Positions 16,529 to 24,879 of a stretch of DNA of 42,606 nucleotides are shown here, in pieces. The notes under the pieces were generated by a model. The model saw only the letters and a list, made by a program, of their open reading frames with translations. It was not told the DNA's origin and did no database searches. A program made the position numbers and the translations under genes. Each line of letters starts with the position of its first letter. Position 1 is the stretch's first letter. Source of the DNA: Oscillospiraceae bacterium (GTDB lineage Bacteria > Bacillota > Clostridia > Oscillospirales > Ruminococcaceae); contig JAQVCU010000014.1 of assembly GCA_028689635.1 (NCBI GenBank), forward strand, positions 1 through 42,606. Direction: 5' to 3'.

Positions 16529-17851
16529 TCACTTCTCTCCCCGCTCCCGCACCAGCAGACGGATCGGCGTTCCTTCCAGGGAAAAGGTCGCTCGGATCTG
16601 GTTTTCCAGATACCGCTGATAGGAAAAATGGAACAACTCCCGGCTGTTGACAAAGGCAACAAAGGTCGGCGGCTTGGTGGAGACCTGGGTCATGTAGAAG
16701 ATCCTCAGCCGCTTGCCTTTATCGGAAGGCGGCTGCACCCGCGCCGTGGCGTAGGAGAGCATGTCGTTGAGCCGTCCGGTGGTAATGCGCATGGCGTTTT
16801 GGTTCCCCACATATTCGATGAGGTCGTAGAGCTTTTCCACCCGCTGCCCCGTGAGGGCCGAAATGAAGATAAAGGGCGCGTAGGACATAAAGCTGAAGTC
16901 ATTTTTCAGCTTTTGGGTGTACTCCTGCATGGTTTTTCCGTCTTTTTCCACCGCGTCCCACTTGTTGACGGCAATGATGCAGCCCTTGCCCTGTTCATGG
17001 GCATAGCCCGCCACTTTGGAATCCTGTTCCGTAAAGCCCTCCGTGGCGTCGATGACAATGACGCAGACATCCGAACGGTCCACCGCCATATAAGAGCGCA
17101 GCACCGAATATTTTTCGATGGCGTCGTCTACCCTGGCCTTGCGGCGGATCCCCGCCGTATCGATAAAAATAAATTTCCCGTGCTCGTTTTCCACCACTGT
17201 GTCGGTGGCGTCCCGGGTGGTACCGGCGATGTCGGAAACGATGACCCGTTCCTCCCCCGCCATGCGGTTGACCAGAGAGGATTTGCCCACATTGGGCTTG
17301 CCGATGATGGCCACTTTCACGTGGTCGTCGTCCTCTTCCTCCCAATTTTCAAAATCGATGTGGGCAAAGCAGGCGTCCAACAGATCGCCGGTGCCCTGTC
17401 CATGTACCGAGGAGACCGGGATGGGATCCCCCAGCCCCAGATTATAAAACTCGTAGATCTCCGCCGGAGGTTCCCCGATGCGGTCGCACTTGTTGACGCA
17501 CAGGACCACCGGCTTGCGGCTTTTGAGCAGCATGCTCGCCACATCGTGATCGGTGGCGGTAACCCCGGTGCGGATATCCGTCACCAGGATGATCACGTCG
17601 GCGCTTTCAATGGCCAGCTGCGCCTGCCGCCGCATCTGAGAGAGGATCACATCGCTGGTGTTCGGCTCGATGCCGCCAGTGTCCACCAGCATAAATTCCC
17701 GTCCCAGCCATTCGCCGGAGGCGTAGATGCGGTCCCGGGTCACGCCGGGCGTATCCTCCACAATGGAAAGCCTCTGTCCTACCAGCTTGTTGAAAAGGGT
17801 CGATTTGCCCACGTTGGGCCGCCCGACCACCGCGATAACCGGTTTTGCCAT
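16529..17851 (-). CDS. der: Ribosome biogenesis GTPase Der (EngA)
   Basis: Der is a double-GTPase needed for 50S subunit assembly. The 440-residue protein has two G domains: GRPNVGKST, DTPGVTRD, DTGG and NKCD in the first, and GKPNVGKSS, DIAGTTRD, DTAGIRRK and NKWD in the second. The C-terminal KH-like domain follows from about residue 350. It starts with AGGTG at 7 nt. The der-plsY-gpsA order is common in Clostridia, as is the preceding DUF512 gene. Confidence 0.97.
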   Translation of the reverse strand: MAKPVIAVVGRPNVGKSTLFNKLVGQRLSIVEDTPGVTRDRIYASGEWLGREFMLVDTGGIEPNTSDVILSQMRRQAQLAIESADVIILVTDIRTGVTATDHDVASMLLKSRKPVVLCVNKCDRIGEPPAEIYEFYNLGLGDPIPVSSVHGQGTGDLLDACFAHIDFENWEEEDDDHVKVAIIGKPNVGKSSLVNRMAGEERVIVSDIAGTTRDATDTVVENEHGKFIFIDTAGIRRKARVDDAIEKYSVLRSYMAVDRSDVCVIVIDATEGFTEQDSKVAGYAHEQGKGCIIAVNKWDAVEKDGKTMQEYTQKLKNDFSFMSYAPFIFISALTGQRVEKLYDLIEYVGNQNAMRITTGRLNDMLSYATARVQPPSDKGKRLRIFYMTQVSTKPPTFVAFVNSRELFHFSYQRYLENQIRATFSLEGTPIRLLVRERGEK

Positions 17852-17941
17852 AATTTCACCTTTCTTTCCGCGCGGGCCGAGGCCCGCTGCGCCGCCGCGT
17901 CCAAAAACGCCGCCGCGCTCTATCAGCTTTCCCCGGACGGA

Positions 17942-19252
17942 TCAGAACAATTCCTCATCCATCAGGGTGTTTAAAAACTCGTAGCCGTCGTTATCCACCG
18001 TGTGCACCGGCACGCCCAGCTCCCGTTCCAGGTCCGGGATCGTCAGGTCATCCAAAAATTTATCCTGTTCGTGCCGCAGCATCACCCCGGGGATATACAG
18101 GGCTTCGCCCAGTTCCCTCTTCTGAAGCTGCCGGATGATATCCCGCCCGGTGACAAGGCCCGCCACCGTGATCTCCCGACCGAAGAAATCGTTGAGCACC
18201 GGATAGACCTGGCAGTGGAAATTGGGGTAACGGGCGGCGATCTTCTCCGTCATTTCGCGGATAAAATCCCCCGCCGCGACGCCGGTGGCCACCGAGATAT
18301 GCCGCTCCTTTTCGCAGTCCACGCTGTCCGCCAAGGCGTCGGAAAGCTCCTGCCGGAGCAGCGCCAGCAGCCCGACCCCGTTTTCCAGTTGGCTGAATTC
18401 CCCGTAATATTCCGCGTCCGGCAGATCCCGGCCCGCTTTGAGGTAAAATTCATCCGCCGCGTAGGCAAGGCGGCAGCCGCGGCGCTCATAAAAACGCTGC
18501 GTAAAGTTCTCGATCTGGTCGATGACGGCCCCGGCTTCTTCCGGGGTAAAGGGCCGCAGGGGATAAAGCTTTTCCCGGTAACGGGTAAGCCCCACCGGCA
18601 CCACCGCCACGCTTTGCACCCCGGGCCACAAAGCGCCCAGATCTCCCAGGGAACGCTCCAGCTCTTCCCCGTCGTTGAGCCCCGGGCACAGGACGATCTG
18701 GGTGTTCACCTTGACGCCGCCCTCAGCGAGCTGCTCCAGATATTTGAGAGAAGAAGCCGCCTTGGGGTTCGCCATCATCTTCACCCGCAGCTCCGGGTTT
18801 GTGGTGTGCACCGAAACGTTCACCGGGCTGATGTGCATCTCGATGATACGGCGGATATCCTTTTCCTCCATGTTGGTGAGGGTGATATAATTGCCGAACA
18901 AAAAAGAGAGCCGGGAATCGTCGTCTTTAAAATAGAGGGTATCCCGCATTCCCGGAGGCATCTGATCCACAAAACAGAACACGCATTTGTTCTTGCAGCT
19001 GTGCTGGCGGTCCATCAGATAGGTCTCAAACTCCAGCCCCAGGTCGTCGTACTGCTCCTTGCGCACCTTCACCGAAAGGGGCGTTTCCCCGTCCAGCAGC
19101 CGGATCTCCAGGCGGCGTTCGGTAGCATAAAATTGATAATCCAGCACATCCTCGATGGGATGCCTGTTGATGCTTTCAAGCTGCATCCCGGGGCGGATGC
19201 CCGCTTTTTGCGCAGGAGAGCCCTGCGCCACGTCTTTGATGAGTACCGGCAA
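17942..19252 (-). CDS. DUF512 protein with PDZ and radical-SAM-like cysteine motif
   Basis: The 436-residue protein has an N-terminal PDZ-like segment (VLIKDVAQGSPAQKAGIRPGMQLESIN split at family positions 3-28) and a cysteine motif CKNKCVFCFVDQ near residue 86, spaced CxxxCxxC as in radical SAM enzymes. The middle contains LTNMEEKDI and a barrel-like SPVNVSVHTTNPELR segment; the DUF512 region follows. The reaction is unknown. I chose a TTG start at 19252 because a perfect AGGAGG lies 8 nt upstream and no better codon exists. It is upstream of der by 90 nt and probably co-transcribed. Confidence 0.9.
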   Translation of the reverse strand: MPVLIKDVAQGSPAQKAGIRPGMQLESINRHPIEDVLDYQFYATERRLEIRLLDGETPLSVKVRKEQYDDLGLEFETYLMDRQHSCKNKCVFCFVDQMPPGMRDTLYFKDDDSRLSFLFGNYITLTNMEEKDIRRIIEMHISPVNVSVHTTNPELRVKMMANPKAASSLKYLEQLAEGGVKVNTQIVLCPGLNDGEELERSLGDLGALWPGVQSVAVVPVGLTRYREKLYPLRPFTPEEAGAVIDQIENFTQRFYERRGCRLAYAADEFYLKAGRDLPDAEYYGEFSQLENGVGLLALLRQELSDALADSVDCEKERHISVATGVAAGDFIREMTEKIAARYPNFHCQVYPVLNDFFGREITVAGLVTGRDIIRQLQKRELGEALYIPGVMLRHEQDKFLDDLTIPDLERELGVPVHTVDNDGYEFLNTLMDEELF

Positions 19253-19359
19253 TCCAAGCGCCTCCTCTACGGGCCGCGCCCGTTTTTTCTCCGGAAGGAA
19301 AAAGGGCCGCCGGCGCCCCCGGCGCCCGGCCTCCCCCTTTCCTACCCATGCAACAGATA

Positions 19360-19391
19360 CAAAAATAGGGAAGGAACACGTCCTCCCCTAT
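19360..19391 (-). terminator. Terminator of yceD-rpmF
   Basis: On the minus strand an 11-bp stem with one mismatch (ATAGGGGAGGA and complement, 5-nt loop) is followed by TTTTTG. It lies 12 nt past the rpmF stop. Confidence 0.82.
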
Positions 19392-19402
19392 CAGCCGGAA
19401 GC

Positions 19403-19585
19403 TTACGCCTCAACCTTAATAACTTCTTTGCCCTTGTAGTAGCCGCAGTTTCCGCATACCTTGTGGGGGGCTTTCAGCTCACCGCACTGGGTGCATTTGG
19501 AAAAGCCGGGAACGCTCAATTTCCAGACGTTGGAACGTCTTTTGTTTTTTCTGGCCTGGGACGATTTTCTTTTCGGGACTGCCAT
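19403..19585 (-). CDS. rpmF: 50S ribosomal protein L32
   Basis: The 60-residue protein starts [19 protein letters not shown], diagnostic of L32. CTQC and CGNC form the zinc-binding (C+) ribbon. The ATG at 19585 has AAGGAGG at 6 nt; an in-frame ATG six codons upstream would put the site inside the gene. It follows yceD by 24 nt, the typical yceD-rpmF pair. Confidence 0.98.
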   Translation of the reverse strand: MAVPKRKSSQARKNKRRSNVWKLSVPGFSKCTQCGELKAPHKVCGNCGYYKGKEVIKVEA

Positions 19586-19609
19586 GTCGAACGCCTCCTT
19601 CAAAAGGTT

Positions 19610-20104
19610 CTATTCAAAAAACTTACTTAAAATCTCAAGGCGGGGGTCTGTTTGTTTTGTGCTGCAGCCACAGCTGCGCTCGTTCAAATCACATCCGCAA
19701 ACGGGGCAAAGGCCTTTGCAGTCCGGGCGGCACAACACCGTGGAAGGAAGTTCCAAAAGAATGTCGGACGTTGCCAGTTCGTCCAGCTCCAGCTGCGCGC
19801 CGGGCACGACAATGAAGTCACCATTGTCGAGATCATTCAATTCAAGAACCAGCACGTGCTCAAAGGAATATTCCTCCTCGCGCCGCTGTTCCTTCAGGCA
19901 TCTGCCGCACATCACGTTCATTTTGATGAAAGCTCGGTACTTCATCAAAACGACGCCGGAACGGTTCTCCACCTTCCCGACGAGATGCACCGGCTGGTCA
20001 AAGGGCTTGTTTCCCCACAGTTCAATGCCGGATAACGAAAGCTCGTGAGTGAAAGGAACGGCCTCGCCCTCGACATCAAAAACCTGCTTCAGATCAATCA
20101 ACAT
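19610..20104 (-). CDS. yceD: YceD family protein (DUF177)
   Basis: The 164-residue protein is encoded in front of rpmF in most bacteria and has been linked to 23S rRNA accumulation in E. coli and plants. Here MCGRCL near residue 65 and CRPDCKGLCPVCGCDLNERSCGC near 124-146 form cysteine pairs typical of DUF177, probably binding zinc. The ATG at 20104 has GAGGTG at 7 nt and a consensus promoter just upstream. Confidence 0.93.
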   Translation of the reverse strand: MLIDLKQVFDVEGEAVPFTHELSLSGIELWGNKPFDQPVHLVGKVENRSGVVLMKYRAFIKMNVMCGRCLKEQRREEEYSFEHVLVLELNDLDNGDFIVVPGAQLELDELATSDILLELPSTVLCRPDCKGLCPVCGCDLNERSCGCSTKQTDPRLEILSKFFE

Positions 20105-20132
20105 AAAGACACCTCATAACGCCACGAATGTT

Positions 20133-20161
20133 ATTATATAATTTGACTTGGGCTTTGTCAA
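20133..20161 (-). promoter_or_regulatory. Perfect consensus sigma-A promoter of yceD-rpmF
   Basis: On the minus strand TTGACA and TATAAT are both exact and 17 nt apart. It is the strongest promoter in the window, in keeping with ribosomal protein expression. Confidence 0.95.
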
Positions 20162-20230
20162 TAAGAATTCCTCGTTTTTTCTGATTTTATGCGGGGTCAC
20201 AGGGCTTTCCCACCCCGTTTTGGCCCCGTC

Positions 20231-21031
20231 TCACTCCACGGGCAGGTAAAGTTCCACATAATCCACCGGCCGCTCGCGGCTGTAGGCGGTATAGATCCAA
20301 AAACCTGTCAGATCCCCTGTCAGGCGGTAGCCGTGCTCCCGCGCCCACTGCACCGCCTGCCCGATCTGGCCCTGGCTCTCGCCCGCCCAGGCGCTGAACA
20401 CTGTGCGCAGGCATTTTTCACACCGGAGCACCCGGTTCCCCTCGTAGCGGCCGTTGGTATCCCCCCGCAGCACGTGGCGCTGGGGAATGGTGGTGTAGAT
20501 GCGGTCGATCAGACATTCCCCGCCCTCCCAGCGGGTGGTGAAGGCCTGCAGGTAATAAAAGATATTCTCGGTGGGATAGACGTTTCGGGCGATCAGGTCT
20601 TCCAAATAACTCTGCCCAATGTTGAGGGCCTCGTTGACCACCACCACCGGCGGCATGGAGGCCAGCTCGTATTTTCCGTAGTTCTGCTCCACCCGCTCCA
20701 GGGTCTCCATCAGGTTCTGGATGCGCTTGTAAAGCTTTTGATATTCCTCGATCTTCCGGCGGATCTCCCCGCTTTTGTTGCCCATGAGTTCCCGCAGGCC
20801 CCTGGGGTCTGACGTGGTGATGATGTCGGAGATATCCTGGATGGAGATATCCAGGCTGCGGTAAAACAGCACGTCCATCAGGTTGTAGATCTCCTGGGGC
20901 TCGTAATAGCGGTAGCCGTTGCGGGGATCCTTGCTGGAGACGATCAGGTCTTTTTTTTCGTAAAAGCGCAGGGTATCGGCGGAGATGCCCAGCATTTCCG
21001 CTACCTCCCCGATCTTGAAATACCGCTTCAT
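20231..21031 (-). CDS. MerR family transcriptional regulator with GyrI-like effector domain
   Basis: The 266-residue protein begins MKRYFKIGEVAEMLGISADTLRF(YEKK), a MerR winged helix. A coiled-coil linker follows at about residues 85-120, then a C-terminal GyrI-like small-molecule-binding domain of the BltR/BmrR type containing CLIDRIYTTIP and YRLTGDLTGFWIYTA. Regulators of this type activate multidrug efflux genes after binding a ligand; the target is not next to the gene. It overlaps the cinA stop by ATGA, so its synthesis is coupled to cinA. Confidence 0.9.
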   Translation of the reverse strand: MKRYFKIGEVAEMLGISADTLRFYEKKDLIVSSKDPRNGYRYYEPQEIYNLMDVLFYRSLDISIQDISDIITTSDPRGLRELMGNKSGEIRRKIEEYQKLYKRIQNLMETLERVEQNYGKYELASMPPVVVVNEALNIGQSYLEDLIARNVYPTENIFYYLQAFTTRWEGGECLIDRIYTTIPQRHVLRGDTNGRYEGNRVLRCEKCLRTVFSAWAGESQGQIGQAVQWAREHGYRLTGDLTGFWIYTAYSRERPVDYVELYLPVE

Positions 21032-22293
21032 CCGTCCGTCCTTTCCGGGTACAGCAGGGCCGTGCGCCACAGGGCGTGCAGGGCGTGGGAAGCGGCCAGG
21101 TAGCGGATCTGTTCCCGCTCCCGCATCTGTCCGCGGCCCAAATCCAGCCGCAGCACTTCCTCATGCCGGCGGCTCCACACCCCCACATAGACAAGGCCCA
21201 CGGGCTTTTCCGGGGTGCCGCCCCCCGGCCCCGCGATGCCGGTGGTGGAAATGCCGATATCCGCCCCCGCTATCCGCGCCGCCCCCCGGGCCATCTGGGC
21301 CGCTGTTTCGGGGGAGACCGCGCCGCAGCGCTCCAGGGTCTCCGGCGACACCCCCAGCACTTTTTCCTTCATTTCGTTGGCGTAGGTGCAGGCGCCAAAG
21401 CCAAATACCGCCGACGCGCCCGGCACCTCGGTCAGGCGCTTGGAGACCAGCCCTCCGGTACAGCTCTCCGCTGTGGCCGCCGTCAGCCCCCGGGCCGCGA
21501 GGGCCTGTACCGCCGCCTGCTGCAGGGAGCCTATGTCCACGCCGTACACCACGTTCCCCAAAGCCTGCCGGATCTGTTCTACAGCGGGCTGGGTCATGGC
21601 TTCTGCCGCGGCCTTATCCGCCGCGCGGGCCGTCACCCGCAGCTGCACCTCGCCGGTTTTGGCGTAGGGCGCCACGGTGGGGTTCTCCATTTTAGAGATC
21701 GTCGGGCGCAGCAGCTGCTCCACGGCGGATTCCCCCATTCCGAAAATATGGACGGTATGGGAGACCAGCACCTGACCGGAGCGGCGTTCCAGATAAGGAC
21801 GCACCCCCGTCTCGTACATCAGCTCCATCTCCCGGGGCGGGCCGGGCAAAAGGATGGCAGTCTTTCCTTCCTTTTCCAGGGCAAGGCCCGGCGCCGTGCC
21901 GTTGTAGTTGTGGAAGATCACCGCTCCCTCTGGCATCAGGGCCTGTTTGCGGTTGTTTTCCGTCATCTCCCGGCCGATCTTTTGAAAGAAGGCCTGGATG
22001 CTTTCCAGGGATTTCGCGTCCTCCCGCAGAGGGCTTCCAAAATATTCCGCCAGGGTCTCCTTGGTCAGGTCGTCGTAGGTCGGGCCCAGCCCGCCGGTCA
22101 TGACCACCAGATCCCCCCGGCCAAAGGCGGTCTGCAACGCCGCAGCCAGCCGCCCGGGGTTATCCCCCACCACCGATTGGTGATACACCGGGATGCCGAT
22201 AGAAGCCAGTTCCCGGGCCAAATAGGCCGCGTTGGTGTTGACGATGTCGCCCAAAAGGATCTCGGTCCCCACACACAGGATCTCCGCTTTCAT
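21028..22293 (-). CDS. cinA: Competence/damage-inducible protein CinA
   Basis: The 421-residue protein has the N-terminal MoaB/Mog-like domain (VGTEILLGDIVNTN, then MTGGLGPTYDDLT) and the C-terminal nicotinamide-nucleotide amidase domain (AATAESCTGGLVS, then STTGIAGPGGGTPEKPVG). This is the full two-domain version, which recycles NMN and may hydrolyse ADP-ribose. The ATG at 22293 has AAAAGGAG at about 9 nt. It is co-transcribed and coupled with the MerR gene. Confidence 0.96.
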   Translation of the reverse strand: MKAEILCVGTEILLGDIVNTNAAYLARELASIGIPVYHQSVVGDNPGRLAAALQTAFGRGDLVVMTGGLGPTYDDLTKETLAEYFGSPLREDAKSLESIQAFFQKIGREMTENNRKQALMPEGAVIFHNYNGTAPGLALEKEGKTAILLPGPPREMELMYETGVRPYLERRSGQVLVSHTVHIFGMGESAVEQLLRPTISKMENPTVAPYAKTGEVQLRVTARAADKAAAEAMTQPAVEQIRQALGNVVYGVDIGSLQQAAVQALAARGLTAATAESCTGGLVSKRLTEVPGASAVFGFGACTYANEMKEKVLGVSPETLERCGAVSPETAAQMARGAARIAGADIGISTTGIAGPGGGTPEKPVGLVYVGVWSRRHEEVLRLDLGRGQMREREQIRYLAASHALHALWRTALLYPERTDG

Positions 22294-22328
22294 AAAGGTC
22301 TGCTCCTTTTATCTGGATTTCTCGTTTC

Positions 22329-22357
22329 AGCATAGCACAGCCCGTCCGGAAATTCAA
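22329..22357 (-). promoter_or_regulatory. Sigma-A promoter of cinA-merR
   Basis: On the minus strand TTGAAT (22352-22357) and TATGCT (22329-22334) are separated by 17 nt, about 30 nt before the cinA ribosome binding site. Confidence 0.65.
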
Positions 22358-22373
22358 CACCGCCGCGGGGCGC

Positions 22374-22409
22374 AAAAAGGCGGCCGCGAAAGCCCGCGGC
22401 CGCCTTTTT
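22374..22409. terminator. Terminator after the anti-sigma gene
   Basis: A stem of about 15 bp, AAAAAGGCGGCCGCG and its complement, closes a short loop. It has T5 on both strands. It ends the sigma/anti-sigma transcript on the minus strand. Confidence 0.92.
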
Positions 22410-22420
22410 AAAACTTTTCA

Positions 22421-23167
22421 TCACGCTTCGCGCTCTACGCCCTCCGCCATTTTCAGCATTTCCTCATAGGGTTCCGCCCCCATCAGGGTAAAGGCCCACT
22501 CGTTGTCGTGCCACAAAATGGTGACCCAGACGGAGCCGTCCTGCTCCTTCTGCACCCAGAAGGCCTCGTTGCCGCTGACGGTGGTGGTGCCGGTCTCCGC
22601 ATTTTCGGTATCCAGGGAGATCCCCGTCCCGGTGGCCTCCATCATATCCAGATGGATCACATCGCCCTCGGCGTTTTCGTAGATGATCATTTTCATGTAC
22701 TGGTACTCTTCCTGCTGGGAGATCTGGTACCCTTCCGGCACATAGGTGGCTTCGTAGTCGTTTTCGACGGGCTGCAGGTGCCGGGGCACTGTGTAATCCG
22801 GCGACCCGCCCGTGTCTGGATCCCGGAAAGAAAAAGCGGTGTACTCCGGATGGGGCTCAACGAACATGCTCAAGAACTGCACCCTCAGCGCCTTTACCGA
22901 AAAGATGGTGGCGACGCAGGTCCCGACGGCCACCAGGGCGATCACCGCGGCCCGATGCCCCCAACGGGAAAACCGCCGCGCCGCCTGGGCGCGCTTTTCG
23001 GCGCGATAAACACTTTCCATTTTCAGGTCGAGAGAGGACGTATCCGGGAACATGTTCGCCAGTTCCTCTTCGTCGGGGATCTCTTCCAGCATTTGCCGTA
23101 CATACTCTTCCCCGGCGTCTCTCAGCAGCTCGTCGAAGGCCTTACTGGCCCCGCGGTTCTGACCCAT
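22421..23167 (-). CDS. Putative anti-sigma factor with DUF4367-like domain
   Basis: The 248-residue protein has an acidic N-terminal cytoplasmic part (about 1-70), one membrane segment at about 72-92 (AAVIALVAVGTCVATIFSV) and an extracellular C-terminal domain. The latter contains YVPEGYQISQQEE, a DUF4367-type lead-in, and ends with a WHDNEWAFTLMG strand. The gene overlaps the sigma factor gene by 26 nt and has its own GAGGAGG site at 9 nt. By position and topology it should hold the sigma factor inactive until a surface signal is sensed. It lacks the zinc HxxxCxxC anti-sigma motif. Confidence 0.78.
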   Translation of the reverse strand: MGQNRGASKAFDELLRDAGEEYVRQMLEEIPDEEELANMFPDTSSLDLKMESVYRAEKRAQAARRFSRWGHRAAVIALVAVGTCVATIFSVKALRVQFLSMFVEPHPEYTAFSFRDPDTGGSPDYTVPRHLQPVENDYEATYVPEGYQISQQEEYQYMKMIIYENAEGDVIHLDMMEATGTGISLDTENAETGTTTVSGNEAFWVQKEQDGSVWVTILWHDNEWAFTLMGAEPYEEMLKMAEGVEREA

Positions 23168-23711
23168 GCAGAAGTTCCTCCTCTCTCAGCAATGCCATCA
23201 GCTTCTCCCGCCCGCGATGCAGCCGCACCCGCACATTTTCGTGGGTGATGCCCAAAATAGCGGCGATCTCCCGGTCGGAATACTGATGATAAAATTTCAG
23301 GACTAACACGTCGGCATATTTTTTGCCAAGCTTTGTGATATTTCTGGCCACAGCCTCCATGGATTCCCGGGAAGCCGCCACAGCGTAGGGCGAAGTTTCT
23401 TCCTCCGTCCCCGCCCGCTCGATCTCTTCAAAGGGGATCGCCTGTTTTTTCATCTCGTTGTACATGGTGATCGCCACATTGCGGACAATGATCACCAGAA
23501 AGGCCCTCGTTTTGGGGCCGTCCGCGCTTTCCACCTTGTTTAGGTTATCCAGCACGCGCATAAATGCCTTTTGCACTGCGTCCTCCGCCAGGCATGGATC
23601 CTTTAAGATCCGGTTGGCGGTGTAAAGCATGGCGTTTTTGTGCAGCCGGTAAAGCTCTTCCAGCTTTTCGGCGTCTCGGTCTCCCCCTGTTGTTCCGGCA
23701 GTGCCGAACAT
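23142..23711 (-). CDS. ECF-type RNA polymerase sigma factor
   Basis: The 189-residue protein has sigma region 2 (LYRLHKNAMLYTANRILKD then AEDAVQKAFMRVLDNL) at about 19-56 and region 4 (LKFYHQYSDREIAAILGIT then RVRLHRGREKL) at about 140-175, without regions 1 or 3. The start at 23711 is an ATG with GAGGTGGGG at 8 nt. A perfect 9-bp inverted repeat lies 26 nt upstream. Targets are unknown. Confidence 0.93.
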   Translation of the reverse strand: MFGTAGTTGGDRDAEKLEELYRLHKNAMLYTANRILKDPCLAEDAVQKAFMRVLDNLNKVESADGPKTRAFLVIIVRNVAITMYNEMKKQAIPFEEIERAGTEEETSPYAVAASRESMEAVARNITKLGKKYADVLVLKFYHQYSDREIAAILGITHENVRVRLHRGREKLMALLREEELLHGSEPRGQ

Positions 23712-23736
23712 TTCGTCACCCCACCTCTATCGTTCC

Positions 23737-23761
23737 ATTGTTCTCTCTATCTGAGAACAAT
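23737..23761. promoter_or_regulatory. Perfect 9-bp inverted repeat upstream of the ECF sigma gene
   Basis: ATTGTTCTC and GAGAACAAT flank a 7-nt loop. The repeat lies within the likely start-site region of the sigma gene (ATG at 23711), where an operator or an RNA hairpin would act. I could not assign a clear sigma-A promoter here. Confidence 0.55.
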
Positions 23762-23797
23762 ATTACTATAAAGGCGGACAAAAGGCAAGGTCGGAGC

Positions 23798-24106
23798 CTA
23801 TCCGGCCAGACGTTTATCCAGAGGGGATTTTTTCAGCCGCAGGGGTTTTTCCCGCCGGTTTCTCCCGCCGGGAGACGAAAGGCAGGCGGCCACGCGAACG
23901 CCAAAGGCGACCGCGATGGAGATAAGCCCCGCCGCCAGAAGCTTATAGCCGACGCTGCCAAACAGCGCAATGATCAGATACTCCGCCGCTTTTGCCGCGA
24001 CGCCGGCAGAAAAAGCGTACCAAGTGGAGACTGACAGCGCGTCCAGCAGGCCAAGGAGCAGATAGACCAACAGAAAGGAGAGGGCGAACGCTTTGGAGCT
24101 TTTCAT
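23798..24106 (-). CDS. Small hypothetical membrane protein
   Basis: The 102-residue protein starts MKSSKAFALSFLLVYLLLG and has three hydrophobic segments at about 7-22, 30-55 and 58-78, then a basic tail rich in Arg and Lys. I do not recognise the family. The ATG at 24106 has GAGGTG at 5 nt; a GTG at 24169 would add a basic leader without a site. The gene is 86 nt before the sigma factor gene on the same strand and may share its transcript. The ORF could also be spurious. Confidence 0.5.
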   Translation of the reverse strand: MKSSKAFALSFLLVYLLLGLLDALSVSTWYAFSAGVAAKAAEYLIIALFGSVGYKLLAAGLISIAVAFGVRVAACLSSPGGRNRREKPLRLKKSPLDKRLAG

Positions 24107-24208
24107 TCCAACACCTCGCTTCTTGCGGCGGCTATTGTTCTTCTTTACCCTTTTAACTGTCTTTGCCACCGGTTTGTTACAAACGGATCTTTTTTTCGGC
24201 GAAAAAAA

Positions 24209-24237
24209 TTGAAATCGTTTACCGTTTGATGTAAAAT
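24209..24237 (+). promoter_or_regulatory. Sigma-A promoter of the chromate transporter pair
   Basis: TTGAAA and TAAAAT are separated by 17 nt, 69 nt before the first ATG. Confidence 0.75.
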
Positions 24238-24306
24238 AAATGCGTTTGGCCTGGGCCGACGGCCTATGGCAACGCTATTTTAAGGAAACCGGGAGGATCA
24301 CGCCCA

Positions 24307-24879
24307 ATGGATCAGGAAACAAAGCGCCGCCACCCGCCCCGGGGGCTGGTGCTGTTCGGAATGTTTTTCAAGATCGGCCTGTTTACCTTTGGCGGCGGAT
24401 GGAGCATCATCTCCCAGCTGCAGGACGAATTTGTGGAAAAACGCCAGTGGCTCACCCAGTCGGATCTGATGGACATCGTTTCGGTGGGCCGTTCTATGCC
24501 CGGCATCATGATCGTCAACATCTCCGTACTGCTGGGATACCGGGTGCTGGGCGTCCCCGGATCCATTCTTTCCGCCATGGGGCTCACCCTTCCCTCCGTC
24601 CTGGTGCTCACCGCCGTGACCCTGTTTTACAATTTCATCCGGGGCAACCTCTATGTGGAGCGGGCCATGGCCGGGGTGCGCGCGTCGGTCGTCCCCATTA
24701 TCCTGGCCGCGGCCTTAAAGCTCCGCCGGGCCTCCCTGCCCAACCTGGTCAGCTGCCTCCTGGCCTTGGCGGCCCTGCTGCTAAGCCTTTTCAGCGGCAT
24801 CAGCAACCTTGTGATCATCCTGCTCGGCGTCCTTGCCGGGCTTTTGTACCGGGGAGGAAAAAGCGATGCTGTATCTTGA
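24307..24879 (+). CDS. Chromate transporter family protein, first half
   Basis: The 190-residue membrane protein is a short-chain CHR family member. The conserved motif FKIGLFTFGGGWSII is near residues 21-36, and a second motif, SVGRSMPGIMIVN, near 58-70. Short-chain proteins work as a pair, each half contributing one repeat. It is probably an anion or chromate exporter; the natural substrate in anaerobes is unclear. The start has GGGAGG at 10 nt. It overlaps the next gene by 14 nt. Confidence 0.92.
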   Translation: MDQETKRRHPPRGLVLFGMFFKIGLFTFGGGWSIISQLQDEFVEKRQWLTQSDLMDIVSVGRSMPGIMIVNISVLLGYRVLGVPGSILSAMGLTLPSVLVLTAVTLFYNFIRGNLYVERAMAGVRASVVPIILAAALKLRRASLPNLVSCLLALAALLLSLFSGISNLVIILLGVLAGLLYRGGKSDAVS

